Positions 20,887 through 32,195 of a stretch of 51,157 nt of DNA are shown piece by piece. The notes beneath the pieces were generated by a model. The model made no database searches. It had not been told where the DNA came from and saw nothing but the letters and a program-made list of their open reading frames with translations. The translations under genes were made by a program, and so were the position numbers. Source of the DNA: Hyphomicrobiales bacterium (GTDB lineage Bacteria; Pseudomonadota; Alphaproteobacteria; Rhizobiales; Rhizobiaceae); assembly GCA_026400435.1 (NCBI GenBank), contig JAPLOZ010000079.1, forward strand, positions 1 to 51,157, read 5' to 3'. Positions within the stretch are counted from its first letter, which is position 1; every line of letters starts with the position of its first letter.

Positions 20887-21636
20887 ATGGCCGAAGCAAG
20901 GCGAACCACGATCGACAGTGCCGAGGTGGAGCGGTTTTCGGCGATGGCCGCCGAATGGTGGAACCCCAACGGCAAGTTCCGCCCGCTGCACAAGTTCAAC
21001 CCGGTCCGTCTCGCCTATATCCGCGACCAAGTGGCGGGGCGTTATGGCCGCGATCCCCACTCGGCCAGGCCGTTCGAGGGTCTGCGCTTCCTCGACATTG
21101 GCTGCGGCGGGGGGCTGCTGTGCGAGCCGATGGCGCGGCTCGGCGCCACGGTAGTCGGCGTCGATCCGTCCGCGACCAACATCGAGGTGGCGAAACTGCA
21201 TGCGGCCGAATCGGAGGTCTCCGTGGACTACCGCGCCGCGACAGCCGAGGAGCTGGCCGACGCCGGAGAGAAATTCGACGTGGTACTGAACATGGAGGTG
21301 GTCGAGCACGTTGCCGATGTCGGGCTCTTCGTCGAGCGCTGCGCAGAGATGGTGAAGCCCGGCGGCATCATGTTCGTGGCCACCATCAACCGTACGCTGA
21401 AGGCGCTGGGCCTGGCGATCGTTGGCGCCGAATACGTGCTGCGGTGGCTGCCGCGGGGCACCCACCAGTATGGCAAGCTGGTCCGCCCCGAGGAACTGGA
21501 GAAGGCGCTTGCCGACGCGGGCATGACGATCGCCGAGCGCACCGGCGTCACCTATAATCCGCTCGCCGACCGCTGGCAGCGCTCCAGGGACATGGACGTG
21601 AATTATATGGTGCTGGCGGAGAAGGCGGGGGCCTAG
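20887..21636 (+). CDS. ubiG: bifunctional 2-polyprenyl-6-hydroxyphenol / 3-demethylubiquinol O-methyltransferase UbiG
   Basis: A 249-residue SAM-dependent methyltransferase of ubiquinone synthesis. The [19 protein letters not shown] block near the N-terminus is diagnostic of UbiG. The SAM motif [10 protein letters not shown] and the NMEVVEHV motif follow. The start ATG 20887 is chosen over upstream frames because it gives the family N-terminus; GGGAG lies just upstream. It is divergent from the cyclase gene. Confidence 0.96.
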   Translation: MAEARRTTIDSAEVERFSAMAAEWWNPNGKFRPLHKFNPVRLAYIRDQVAGRYGRDPHSARPFEGLRFLDIGCGGGLLCEPMARLGATVVGVDPSATNIEVAKLHAAESEVSVDYRAATAEELADAGEKFDVVLNMEVVEHVADVGLFVERCAEMVKPGGIMFVATINRTLKALGLAIVGAEYVLRWLPRGTHQYGKLVRPEELEKALADAGMTIAERTGVTYNPLADRWQRSRDMDVNYMVLAEKAGA

Positions 21637-21708
21637 ACTTAGGCCAATTCGACGTCGGTGAGAGCAACGTCGCTGCCGCCTTGCTGTTGCAACAGCGCGG
21701 CCGGCTTC

Positions 21709-22134
21709 TCAGTTCCTGTCCTCTGGAAACACCGGGATTGGCATGAAACCGACGCCGTCCTCGGCGAGACTTTTGGCTTCTTCGAGCGTCGCCTCGCCAT
21801 AGATGCCGCGGGCGTCGGCCTCGCCGAAATGAATCTTGCGCGCTTCCTCGGCGAACCTGTCGCCGACATTCTCGGCGTTTTCGCGGATCTTTTCCGACAG
21901 CGCCTTCATCTCGGCCATCGCCTTCTTCTGCATATCGTTCATGGCAAGCGCTATCTTTTCGCGCTTGCGGCCGGTCGAGACGGCAGGAGCCATCAGCGCC
22001 TTGGTGACCTTGGTGGACCCGCAGGCCGGGCATTCGACCAGCCCGCGCTTCTCCTGGCGGTCGAAATCGTCGTTGTTGCGGAACCAAGCCTCGAACTCGT
22101 GGTCATGGTCGCAAAGCAGGCTGAACCGGATCAT
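21709..22134 (-). CDS. DUF1178 family protein
   Basis: A 141-residue protein. The N-terminus MIRFSLLCDHDHEFEAWF and the CPACGS zinc-ribbon-like pair at about 36-39 are typical of DUF1178. The middle part is a Lys/Glu-rich helix. The function is unknown. Its ATG overlaps the stop of the nitrilase gene as ATGA, so the two are translationally coupled. Confidence 0.9.
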   Translation of the reverse strand: MIRFSLLCDHDHEFEAWFRNNDDFDRQEKRGLVECPACGSTKVTKALMAPAVSTGRKREKIALAMNDMQKKAMAEMKALSEKIRENAENVGDRFAEEARKIHFGEADARGIYGEATLEEAKSLAEDGVGFMPIPVFPEDRN

Positions 22135-22991
22135 GACGCAGCGCCCCGGAAGGCGGCAGGCGAAACGCTTCTTGCGGCGAACTCGCGCGCGTTCCTGAGG
22201 TTGGGGATCTTCTTGCGCGCCTCCGCGGACAGGGCGGTATCAACCTCGGCGACGATCACGCCAGGCTGGTCGTGGTCCGCCTCAGCAAGGATGCGGCCCC
22301 AGGGGTCGACGATGAGCGAATGGCCGAACGTCTCGCGCCCGTCTTCGTGCAGCCCGCCCTGCGCGGCGGCGACCATGAAGGCGCCGTTCTCGATGGCGCG
22401 CGCGCGCAGCAGTATGTGCCAGTGCGCCTGCCCGGTCTGGCGGGTGAACGCCGCAGGCGCGGTCAGGACGTCGGCGCCGGCCAGCGCCTCGGCGCGGAAG
22501 AGTTGCGGAAACCGCATGTCGTAGCAGATGGCGAAGCCGAGCCTCGCATTGCCGATGTCGGCCACCAGCGCTTCGCTGCCCGGCTCGTAGGTCGCGGATT
22601 CGCGCCAGCTCTCGCCATTGTCGAGATCGACGTCGAACATGTGGATCTTGTCGTAGCGGGCGACCAGCGCGCCGTCCGGGCCGAACAGGAAGGCGCGGTT
22701 GGCGATCTTGCCGTCTTCCCTAAGGATGCCGGTCGAGCCGACATGCAGGAAGATGCCTAGTTCGGCCGACAGGCGCCGGGCCGCCGCGACGACCTCGTCT
22801 TTCGCCTCCGGCTTGAAAGCCGCCGCACGATCCTGCCTGTCGCGGATGATCGCGCCGGTCATCTCCGGCGACTGCACGTAGCTTGCGCCCGCGCCGGCCG
22901 CCTCGCGCACCAGCGCCTCGAAATCGGCCACATTGCGCCGCGGCTCCCGGCCGGAGCGCATCTGGATAGCGGCTGCCTTGAAGATGCCCAT
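22131..22991 (-). CDS. carbon-nitrogen hydrolase (Nit2/omega-amidase-like)
   Basis: A 286-residue nitrilase-superfamily amidase with the full Glu-Lys-Cys triad: Glu43 in SPEMTG, Lys115 in YDKIHMFD and Cys156 in AICYDMRFP. The sequence is closest in pattern to Nit1/Nit2 proteins, which hydrolyse omega-amides or deaminated glutathione. The grxC neighbour 13 bp upstream fits a glutathione-related role; that link is inference. Confidence 0.92.
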   Translation of the reverse strand: MGIFKAAAIQMRSGREPRRNVADFEALVREAAGAGASYVQSPEMTGAIIRDRQDRAAAFKPEAKDEVVAAARRLSAELGIFLHVGSTGILREDGKIANRAFLFGPDGALVARYDKIHMFDVDLDNGESWRESATYEPGSEALVADIGNARLGFAICYDMRFPQLFRAEALAGADVLTAPAAFTRQTGQAHWHILLRARAIENGAFMVAAAQGGLHEDGRETFGHSLIVDPWGRILAEADHDQPGVIVAEVDTALSAEARKKIPNLRNAREFAARSVSPAAFRGAAS

Positions 22992-23004
22992 GCTGCCCCT
23001 GGTC

Positions 23005-23274
23005 CTAGTTCAAATGCCCGGAAGCGAGCAGGCTTTCAAGCCTGCCCTGCCGCTCCAGCTCATGGAGGTCGTCGCAACCGCCGACATGATAGCCGCCGAT
23101 GAAAATCTGCGGAAAGGTGCTTCGGCCGCTGGACCGCGCGATCATCTCCTGACGGAGGTCCGGCGAGAAACTCGCGTCATGCTCGGTGTAGGCGACGCCC
23201 TTGCGTTCGAGCAGCCGCTTGGCCGCGGCGCAATATCCGCACATCATCCGGGTATAGATCGTCACGTCCACCAT
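23005..23274 (-). CDS. grxC: glutaredoxin 3
   Basis: An 89-residue dithiol glutaredoxin with active site CGYC (Cys12, Cys15; the family more often has CPYC), the TFPQIFIGG cis-proline loop and the GGCDDLHEL glutathione-binding helix start. It lies in a compact minus-strand run: comF, grxC, nitrilase, DUF1178. Confidence 0.95.
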   Translation of the reverse strand: MVDVTIYTRMMCGYCAAAKRLLERKGVAYTEHDASFSPDLRQEMIARSSGRSTFPQIFIGGYHVGGCDDLHELERQGRLESLLASGHLN

Positions 23275-23307
23275 GACCGTTCCACCAGCATTGCTGTCCT
23301 TCGCCGA

Positions 23308-24150
23308 CTATATAGGGCCTGGCCCGGTTGCCCGAAAGTCCCCCGACCCAAAGTCCTCCGACCGAAATTCCCCTGCCCCGATGTCCGACTGGCTGAAGTG
23401 GCCAGGCAGCACCCGCGCGAACGTCAGTACGTCGACGGCGGCCGCGCCGCTCTTTTTCAGCGCCTTGCTGACCGAGGATACGGTCGCGCCGGTCGTATAG
23501 ACATCGTCGATCAGAAGCACGCGGCGGCCGCGCACGTCGATGTCGCTCTCCGCAGGAACCCTGAACGCGGCGCGGACATTGTCCTGGCGTTCGGAGATGC
23601 CGAGCCCGACCTGCTGGCGGGTTGGCTTGACGCGCACGATCGCCCCGGGGGCAAACGGCTTGCCCGCCAGAGCGGCAACGGCCCGGGCGAGTTCGGCGGA
23701 CTGGTTGAAGCGGCGGGTGAAGAAGCGCCGCCGGTGCAGTGGCACGGGCAGCACGACATCGGCTTCCGCCACGAGGTCGGCGCCGGCGCGCAGCATCCAG
23801 CGCGCCATCCACGGCGCAAGATCGGTGCGGTCGGCATATTTCAGCAACTGGACCATGCGTGGCGCCACCCCGCTGTAGGCGACGGCGGCGCGCGCGCGGG
23901 CGAACGGCGGCGGGTTGGCGATCGCCTCGGCCGAGAGGAAGCCCTCGCCCATGTCGTACTGGAAGGGCGTGCCCATGACCGGGCACCACGGTTTATCGAG
24001 AAACCGCAATTGCCGCCAGCAGGCGCCGCAGAGCGCACCGGGTTGCGTAACATGCCTGCGGCAGCCAACACAGACCGGCGGAAAAAGGATGCGCGCCGGC
24101 CAGGCCAGCGCTTCCGTTGCGAGGTCTCCCAGTCGCGGCGCCATCGCCAA
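23308..24150 (-). CDS. comF: ComF family protein (double zinc ribbon, phosphoribosyltransferase)
   Basis: A 280-residue ComF protein. The N-terminal zinc ribbon has CVGC and CGACW pairs followed by WCP. The C-terminal type I phosphoribosyltransferase domain carries the PRPP loop VLLIDDVYTTGATV. ComF acts in DNA uptake in competent species; here its role is unproven. It heads the comF-grxC-nitrilase-DUF1178 run and is divergent from the methyltransferase gene. Confidence 0.93.
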   Translation of the reverse strand: MAMAPRLGDLATEALAWPARILFPPVCVGCRRHVTQPGALCGACWRQLRFLDKPWCPVMGTPFQYDMGEGFLSAEAIANPPPFARARAAVAYSGVAPRMVQLLKYADRTDLAPWMARWMLRAGADLVAEADVVLPVPLHRRRFFTRRFNQSAELARAVAALAGKPFAPGAIVRVKPTRQQVGLGISERQDNVRAAFRVPAESDIDVRGRRVLLIDDVYTTGATVSSVSKALKKSGAAAVDVLTFARVLPGHFSQSDIGAGEFRSEDFGSGDFRATGPGPI

Positions 24151-24233
24151 GCCCCTTGCGATCCGCGTCGGACAATAGCAGAACCTGCACGATTGCGGCC
24201 GGACTTTTTTCGCGCGCCGCGGCGAGAACCACA

Positions 24234-25112
24234 GTGGCCGATACAGATCGACAGCTCATCGACACCGCGCTCCTGGTCGCACGCAAGCGACGGGCTATGC
24301 GCAGCGCTGTTCCCGGCGCCGACTTCCTGATGCGACGCGCCGCCGAAGATCTGGCCGAACGCCTTGCGACGGTCGGCCGGCGTTTCCCCAAGGCAGCGAC
24401 GCTGTTCTGCGCAACGCATGACGCGGCCGATGTCGTGCGCGCCTCGGGCAAGGTCGACGAAGCGGTCCGCGTCGAGGCGGACGCGGCGTTGCTCGGCAGC
24501 GCGCAAGGCATCGTCGCGCCGCCGGGGGTGCTGCCGCTCGAAGCGGCAAGCATCGATCTGGCAGTCTCGCTGCTGTCGCTGCAGGACGAAAACGACATTC
24601 CCGGCATGCTGATTCAGATCCGCCGCGCTCTGAAGCCCGACGGGCTGTTCCTTGGAGCGCTGGCGGGTGCCGGAACGCTGGCCGAACTGCGTGACAGCCT
24701 GCTTGCGGCCGAAGGAGAAACGCTCGGCGGGGCGAGCCCGCGCGTCCTGCCCTTCGCCGACGTGCGCGAGGCGGGCGCGCTGCTGCAGCGGGCCGGGTTC
24801 TCGCTCCCCGTGACGGACGTTGAAACGGTCACCGTACGCTATGCCACAATGTTCGACCTGATGGCCGATCTGCGCGCGATGGGCGCAACCAACCCGCTGT
24901 CGGATCGGACGAGGCGCCCTGCGACCAGAAAACTGCTGATGCGCGCGGCCGCCATCTATGCCGAGCGCCATTCTGACCCGGACGGCCGGATCAGGGCGAC
25001 GTTCTCGATGATATGGCTCTCGGGCTGGGCGCCGGATGCTTCGCAGCAGAAGCCGCTGCGGCCGGGTTCGGCCAAGATCTCGCTGACAAAGGTACTGGGT
25101 GGCGGGACCTAA
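24234..25112 (+). CDS. SAM-dependent methyltransferase (BioC/NDUFAF5-like)
   Basis: A 292-residue protein starting at GTG 24234 (ADTDRQLIDTALLVARKRR), with GGCGAG upstream. The ARKRRAM-PGADFL opening and later IDLAVSLLSLQDENDIPG and ALKPDGLFLGALAG segments fit the C-terminally extended methyltransferases related to BioC and to NDUFAF5, an Arg hydroxylase of complex I assembly. The classical glycine-rich motif I is poorly preserved, as in that group, so methyltransferase activity is not certain. Confidence 0.85.
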   Translation: MADTDRQLIDTALLVARKRRAMRSAVPGADFLMRRAAEDLAERLATVGRRFPKAATLFCATHDAADVVRASGKVDEAVRVEADAALLGSAQGIVAPPGVLPLEAASIDLAVSLLSLQDENDIPGMLIQIRRALKPDGLFLGALAGAGTLAELRDSLLAAEGETLGGASPRVLPFADVREAGALLQRAGFSLPVTDVETVTVRYATMFDLMADLRAMGATNPLSDRTRRPATRKLLMRAAAIYAERHSDPDGRIRATFSMIWLSGWAPDASQQKPLRPGSAKISLTKVLGGGT

Positions 25113-25240
25113 CGGTTGAAGGCCCGCTGCAGACTGCGGTCCTGTTCGGAGAACATGCGCCTGACCGCCGTCGCGCAAATTGCCGACGCCCGCGACCATC
25201 GGCAGCGAGAGCGGCGCGATGACCGGGCCGCGTGCGACGG

Positions 25241-25555
25241 TCAGCAGTCGCCGTTGTATTCGCCGTTTGAATGGATGATGCATACAGCGCCAGGCATCTG
25301 CAACACGCTGCGGTGGATCACATAGCTGGATGAACGGTGTATCGATCCTGTCGACATATAGTCGACGCCGTCTATGCTGGCGATCTCGTCCTTGGAGTAG
25401 CGATCGGCAATAGGCGTCAGGATCAGCGCCAGTGCGGCGGCCGCCGATCCAAACAGAAGCGTCAGCCTGAGAACGCTGACGCCGGCCAGGCCATAGAGCG
25501 GCTCAGCGCGGTTGCGTATCGCGTCCCATTGCCTTTCAGGCGTCATATCGACCAT
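25241..25555 (-). CDS. small membrane-anchored hypothetical protein
   Basis: A 104-residue protein from ATG 25555 (MVDMTPERQWDAIRNR); ATG 25546 is a close alternative with GGGGATGG upstream. One membrane segment spans about 24-45 (VSVLRLTLLFGSAAAALALI). The extracytoplasmic part has DGVDYMSTGSIHRSSSYVIHRSVLQ and ends with two cysteines in VCIIHSNGEYNGDC. I recognise it as a conserved rhizobial protein without known function. Confidence 0.78.
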   Translation of the reverse strand: MVDMTPERQWDAIRNRAEPLYGLAGVSVLRLTLLFGSAAAALALILTPIADRYSKDEIASIDGVDYMSTGSIHRSSSYVIHRSVLQMPGAVCIIHSNGEYNGDC

Positions 25556-25664
25556 CCCCGTGCGCCACGGCCTCGCCGGCCATGGTGGGGCCGGCACATG
25601 TCTCACTTTTTCACACTTGCCTGAACGGTTCATTAACGCTGAAGCCGACGGGCCTCTCGCGGCG

Positions 25665-26075
25665 TCAGAGCAGATCGATCAGATGCGGAATCAGCGGCAG
25701 ATCGGCAGGGGGCATGGGATAGTCGCGCATCTGGCGCGGACGCACCCATCTGAGGGTCTGGCCTTCCCTGGGCTGCGGTATGCCCCAGAACCGGCGGCAT
25801 ACAAAAAGCGGCATCAGCAGGTCGAAGTCCGCGTAGGAATGGCTGGCGAACGTGAGTGGGGCAAGGCAATCGACCTTGGTTTCAACGCCGATCTCCTCGC
25901 GGATTTCGCGCACGACCGTCTGTTCGGGGGTCTCGCCAGGCTCGATCTTGCCACCAGGGAATTCCCACAATCCGGCCAGCGTCTTGCCCTCGGGACGCTG
26001 CCCGAGAAGCACCCGTCCGTCCGGGTCGACGAGCGCGACGGCGGCGACGAGGAGGAGCTTCCTGGGCTGTTGCAT
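25665..26075 (-). CDS. mutT: (deoxy)nucleoside triphosphate pyrophosphohydrolase, MutT/Nudix
   Basis: A 136-residue Nudix hydrolase that sanitises 8-oxo-dGTP. The Nudix box GGKIEPGETPEQTVVREIREEIG (given here in part: GGKIEPGETPEQ then REIREEIG, residues 41-63) is complete. ATG 26075 gives the family N-terminus RKLLLVAAVALVD. It is the last gene of the argJ-GNAT-mutT run, 16 bp after the GNAT stop. Confidence 0.94.
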   Translation of the reverse strand: MQQPRKLLLVAAVALVDPDGRVLLGQRPEGKTLAGLWEFPGGKIEPGETPEQTVVREIREEIGVETKVDCLAPLTFASHSYADFDLLMPLFVCRRFWGIPQPREGQTLRWVRPRQMRDYPMPPADLPLIPHLIDLL

Positions 26076-26091
26076 CAGAGCCGCCGAACGT

Positions 26092-26877
26092 TCATGGCTC
26101 GGGCCTGCGACGATAGTGGTAGCGGTAGAGTTCGCCAAAACCGAGCGTTTCGTAGAGCCGGCGGGCCGCGAAGTTGTCGGCTTCAACCTGCAGCCACGCC
26201 TGTCGTGCGCCCCTCAGACGCGCCCATTTCAACGCCGAGAGCAGCAGGCGCCGGCCATGCCCCTTGCCGCGCTCGGTTCCGGCGGTGGCGACTTCGAACA
26301 GGCCGGCCAGCTCGCCGTCATGCACGCATATCGCGGAGGCGACCGGCCTCTCGTCCTGTTCCAGCACGAACAGTCCCGCTTCCGGCTGGATCGCTCCGAT
26401 GATTTCCGACATGCCGGCGCGCAGCGCCGGATCGGCGCCATGCGTCTGCATCGACGCCGCGACGAACCGGCCCATGTCCCTGAGCGGAATCTGGTCCATC
26501 GCCCCGTGCACCGCAGGGGTTTCGAGGTCCATCCGCATGACAAGGGAGTGGCCGAAGTCGGCCCAGCCCTCATCGCCAAGGTGGCGCACCAGAACGGGCC
26601 CGCCGAGCGGCGACAGTCGGAAGGTCAGCGGACGCCCATAGGCGTCGAAGCGCCGGCCGGCACGCATGATGCGGTCGGGCAGATCGCGCACATCGTTGGG
26701 ATCGAGCGGGTTAACCGAGTTCAGCCGCTTTGCGGGGTGGCCGGCGGTAAGCCTCACCACCCATGTGCCGTCATAGTGGACGGCGCTCGCCGGCCAGGCG
26801 CGAAAGCCCGCCGCCTCGAACTGGCGAACGGTCGCGAGGTCCGCTTCGCGCGTCGCGCCGGGCACGGTCTTGCCCAT
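26092..26877 (-). CDS. GNAT family N-acetyltransferase
   Basis: A 261-residue protein. The C-terminal GNAT domain (about 145-255) has the acetyl-CoA loop within GTERGKGHGRRLL and the later QVEADNFAARRLYETLGF segment. The N-terminal half is another divergent GNAT-like fold (WVVRLTAGHPAKRLNSVNPLDP). The ATG overlaps the argJ stop as TGATG, so translation is coupled. Its acceptor is unknown; the fixed argJ neighbourhood is common in rhizobia. Confidence 0.9.
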   Translation of the reverse strand: MGKTVPGATREADLATVRQFEAAGFRAWPASAVHYDGTWVVRLTAGHPAKRLNSVNPLDPNDVRDLPDRIMRAGRRFDAYGRPLTFRLSPLGGPVLVRHLGDEGWADFGHSLVMRMDLETPAVHGAMDQIPLRDMGRFVAASMQTHGADPALRAGMSEIIGAIQPEAGLFVLEQDERPVASAICVHDGELAGLFEVATAGTERGKGHGRRLLLSALKWARLRGARQAWLQVEADNFAARRLYETLGFGELYRYHYRRRPEP

Positions 26878-28118
26878 CAGCTCCTGTAGTCGCCATTGAT
26901 GGCGACATATTCCTTGGTGAGGTCGCAGGTCCAGACAGTCGCCTTGCCGCGGCCGATGCCAATGTCGGCGCGGATGCGGATGTCCTGGCGCCGCATGTAG
27001 GCGGAGGTCGCCTCCTCGGAATAGCCGGGATCGCGCTCGCCCTCGAAGGCGAGGCGGTTGTCGCCGAACCAGATCGACAGGCGGTCGCGGTCGGCGGGTT
27101 CGCCAGACTTTCCCACCGCCATGACGACGCGGCCCCAGTTGGCGTCCTCGCCGGCAACCGCCGTCTTGACGAGCGGCGAATTGGCAATGGACATCGCGAT
27201 CCGGCGCGCCGAACGGGCCGATTTAGCACCGGTGACAGCCACCTCGACCTGCTTTCGCGCCCCCTCGCCGTCGCGCACCACCTGCAGCGCCAGCGACTTC
27301 AGCACCTTGCCAAGGCCGCGTTTGAAGGCTGCAAGCCTCGGGTCTTTCCGCGTCTCGATGCGCGGCGCGCCGCGCTTCTCCGCCGCGCCGGTCGCAAAGA
27401 TGAGCAGCGTGTCGCTGGTCGACGTATCGCTGTCGACGGTGATCGCGTTGAATGTCTTGCCGACCGCGCCCGACAGCAGCGCCTGCAGCACCCGAGCGGC
27501 GATGGGCGCATCGGTCGCCACGAAGGAAAGCATCGTCGCCATCTCCGGCGCGATCATGCCAGCGCCCTTGGCGATGCCGTTGATGGTGACATCCGCATCG
27601 CCGAGCTTGACGGTGACGGTGGCGACCTTCGGATAGGTGTCGGTGGTCATGATGGCGCTGGCGGCCTCGCGCCAGAAATCGGCGGTCGCGTCCTTGACCA
27701 TACCTGCCAGCAGATGCGCGAAGCGACCGGCGTCGAGCGGCTCGCCAATCACGCCCGTCGAGGCGAGGAACACCTCGCCGGGCTGGCATCCGGCAGCGGC
27801 GGCGCCGGCCTTGCCAGTGATGGCCGTCGTCTCGCGACCCTTCTTTCCGGTAAAGGCGTTGGCGTTGCCGGAATTCACGACCAGCAGCCGCGCCCTACCG
27901 CCGGGCAGATTGGCGCGACAGAAGTCGACCGGCGCGGAGGGGCATTTCGAGCGGGTGAATACGCCAGCAACCTCGGTCCCCTCGTCGAACACCATCGCCA
28001 GCAGGTCGGTGCGGTTGCGGTATTTTATGCCGGCCTCCGCGGTCGCCATGCGAACGCCTGGGATCGCCGGCATCTTGGGATATTTCTTCGGAGCGAGCGG
28101 AGAGACGGTGGTTGACAT
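26877..28118 (-). CDS. argJ: bifunctional glutamate N-acetyltransferase / amino-acid acetyltransferase ArgJ
   Basis: A 413-residue enzyme of the cyclic arginine pathway that moves acetyl from N-acetylornithine to glutamate. The self-cleavage site is visible in [15 protein letters not shown], where Thr195 becomes the N-terminal nucleophile of the beta chain. The length matches the family. It is transcribed with the GNAT and mutT genes. argH, another arginine gene, starts at 50865 in a separate transcription unit. Confidence 0.96.
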   Translation of the reverse strand: MSTTVSPLAPKKYPKMPAIPGVRMATAEAGIKYRNRTDLLAMVFDEGTEVAGVFTRSKCPSAPVDFCRANLPGGRARLLVVNSGNANAFTGKKGRETTAITGKAGAAAAGCQPGEVFLASTGVIGEPLDAGRFAHLLAGMVKDATADFWREAASAIMTTDTYPKVATVTVKLGDADVTINGIAKGAGMIAPEMATMLSFVATDAPIAARVLQALLSGAVGKTFNAITVDSDTSTSDTLLIFATGAAEKRGAPRIETRKDPRLAAFKRGLGKVLKSLALQVVRDGEGARKQVEVAVTGAKSARSARRIAMSIANSPLVKTAVAGEDANWGRVVMAVGKSGEPADRDRLSIWFGDNRLAFEGERDPGYSEEATSAYMRRQDIRIRADIGIGRGKATVWTCDLTKEYVAINGDYRS

Positions 28119-28168
28119 GGGGCCTCAGCGGGGTGACCTGCGCAAACCAAGTCCGTTTGCCCCATAGT

Positions 28169-28203
28169 AAAAGGCCGCGCAAGCCGTTTCAGGCAGCGCG
28201 GCC
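28169..28203 (-). terminator. intrinsic terminator after the ppiC-like gene
   Basis: On the minus strand GGCCGCGC and GCGCGGCC form a perfect 8-bp stem with a 15-base loop, followed by TTTT. It lies 20 bp past the peptidylprolyl isomerase stop and before argJ. Confidence 0.75.
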
Positions 28204-28223
28204 GAAGTCCGATACCGGTCCGT

Positions 28224-29162
28224 TTAGGGGTTGGCGGCGTCCATAGCATCAACTGCCTTCTTGAGATCGGGATCGGTCACATCGACCTTGCCCGCCTTGC
28301 GCAACGTGTCGACCATCGCGAAGTATTTCTCGCGGAACACCATGTTGCGCATCTGGTCCTTGATGGTGTCGAAGGCGGGAGCCGCCTGCGGACGCTTGTC
28401 GGTGATCTTGATGACGTGCCAGCCGAACTGGCTCTGCACCGGCTCCTTGGTGTAGGCGCCGACGTCGAGCGCAAAGGCGGCCTTCTCGAATTCGGGCACC
28501 ATCTGGCCGGGCGCGAAATAGCCGAGTTCGCCGCCGGTCGTCTTGCCGCTCGGGTCGGTGGTGTGTTCGTTGGCGAGCTTGGCGAAATCGGCGCCGCCAT
28601 CGAGTTCCTTGATGATCGCCTCAGCCTCTTCCTTGGTCTTGACCAGGATGTGGCTCGCCTTCACCTCGTTGACCGGCGGGGTCTCGGATATCTGCTTGTC
28701 ATACTGGGCGCGGACCTCCGCGTCGGTGATCTTGGAGCCGATGTCCTTGTCGATGACCTCGCTGTGCAGCGCGCGGTCGTGCAGGAATGCCATGCGGCGC
28801 TGGAAATCGGCGTCCTTGTCGAGCCCTTCGGCGACCGCGCGGGCGGCCAGTAGCTTGATTTCCATGACCGCCATGAAGGCGGCGGCGCGGCGCTGCTCAG
28901 GCGGCAGCTGCGCGTATTGCTGGTCGACGCTCGCCAGCGCAAGCGCCAGATCGGCCTCGGTTACCGGCTGGCCATCGATGGTGGCGACGACCCTGGCGGG
29001 ATCCGGCGCGACCTCTGGTGCGGCCGGCGCGGCGGCTTCGGCCGGCTTCTGTTCGGCCGGTGCGGCGGTTTCCTGCGCGATGGCCGAGCCGGTCAGCGCC
29101 GCAAGCAGCGAAAGAGGAAGCGCCAGCCTGACGAACGCTGCGCTGCGGAAGGAAAGCGGCAT
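28224..29162 (-). CDS. periplasmic peptidylprolyl isomerase (parvulin type)
   Basis: A 312-residue exported foldase. A signal peptide (cleavage near AIAQE) is followed by an Ala/Pro/Glu-rich linker, a helical SurA/PrsA-like N-terminal region (about 58-150) and a rotamase domain (about 155-255) with VKASHILVKTKEEA, GGELGYFAPGQMVPEF and FGWHVIKI motifs. It assists folding of secreted proteins. It lies divergently next to secA, a sensible pairing with protein export. Confidence 0.93.
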   Translation of the reverse strand: MPLSFRSAAFVRLALPLSLLAALTGSAIAQETAAPAEQKPAEAAAPAAPEVAPDPARVVATIDGQPVTEADLALALASVDQQYAQLPPEQRRAAAFMAVMEIKLLAARAVAEGLDKDADFQRRMAFLHDRALHSEVIDKDIGSKITDAEVRAQYDKQISETPPVNEVKASHILVKTKEEAEAIIKELDGGADFAKLANEHTTDPSGKTTGGELGYFAPGQMVPEFEKAAFALDVGAYTKEPVQSQFGWHVIKITDKRPQAAPAFDTIKDQMRNMVFREKYFAMVDTLRKAGKVDVTDPDLKKAVDAMDAANP

Positions 29163-29247
29163 GAAGTTCTCCGATCGGGGTTTTGAGGCGCCTTGAAGCG
29201 AGCCAGATTGTGGCGAAATTCAGCGCGGTCCGGGGCCTAACGGCGCG

Positions 29248-29276
29248 TTGACATCGGTTGAGGCCCCTCTTATCTG
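29248..29276 (+). promoter_or_regulatory. sigma70-type promoter of secA
   Basis: TTGACA (29248-29253) and TATCTG (29271-29276) are separated by exactly 17 bp and face secA. The predicted leader is about 120 nt and contains a GCCGGC hairpin near 29370. Confidence 0.7.
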
Positions 29277-29405
29277 TCCAGCGTCTTTGCGTCCAGAAGC
29301 GTTTTCCGGGCGCTTTCCGCCATTCCCCGGGTCCGCCAAGCCCTGCCAAGCCCTGCGGATACCGCCGGCGCCAGCCGGCAAAAACACGGTTGAAAGGACC
29401 ATTTT

Positions 29406-32141
<2,736 letters not shown>

Positions 32142-32162
32142 AGCGAGCGCCGCGGCCGACTA

Positions 32163-32195
32163 GCCTAAAGCACCAAATACTGGCCTAAAGCACCA
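32163..32195. repeat. 13-bp direct repeat at the mgtE 3' end
   Basis: GCCTAAAGCACCA occurs at 32163-32175 and again at 32183-32195, 20 bp apart. The second copy includes the mgtE stop codon, so the first looks like a short tandem copy of the gene's end. Confidence 0.8.

Noticed and set aside
25113..25240. Possible gene end on the minus strand between the methyltransferase and the small membrane protein
   Set aside because: A short stretch looks weakly protein-like (FSEQDRSLQRAFNR), but no start, length or family supports it.
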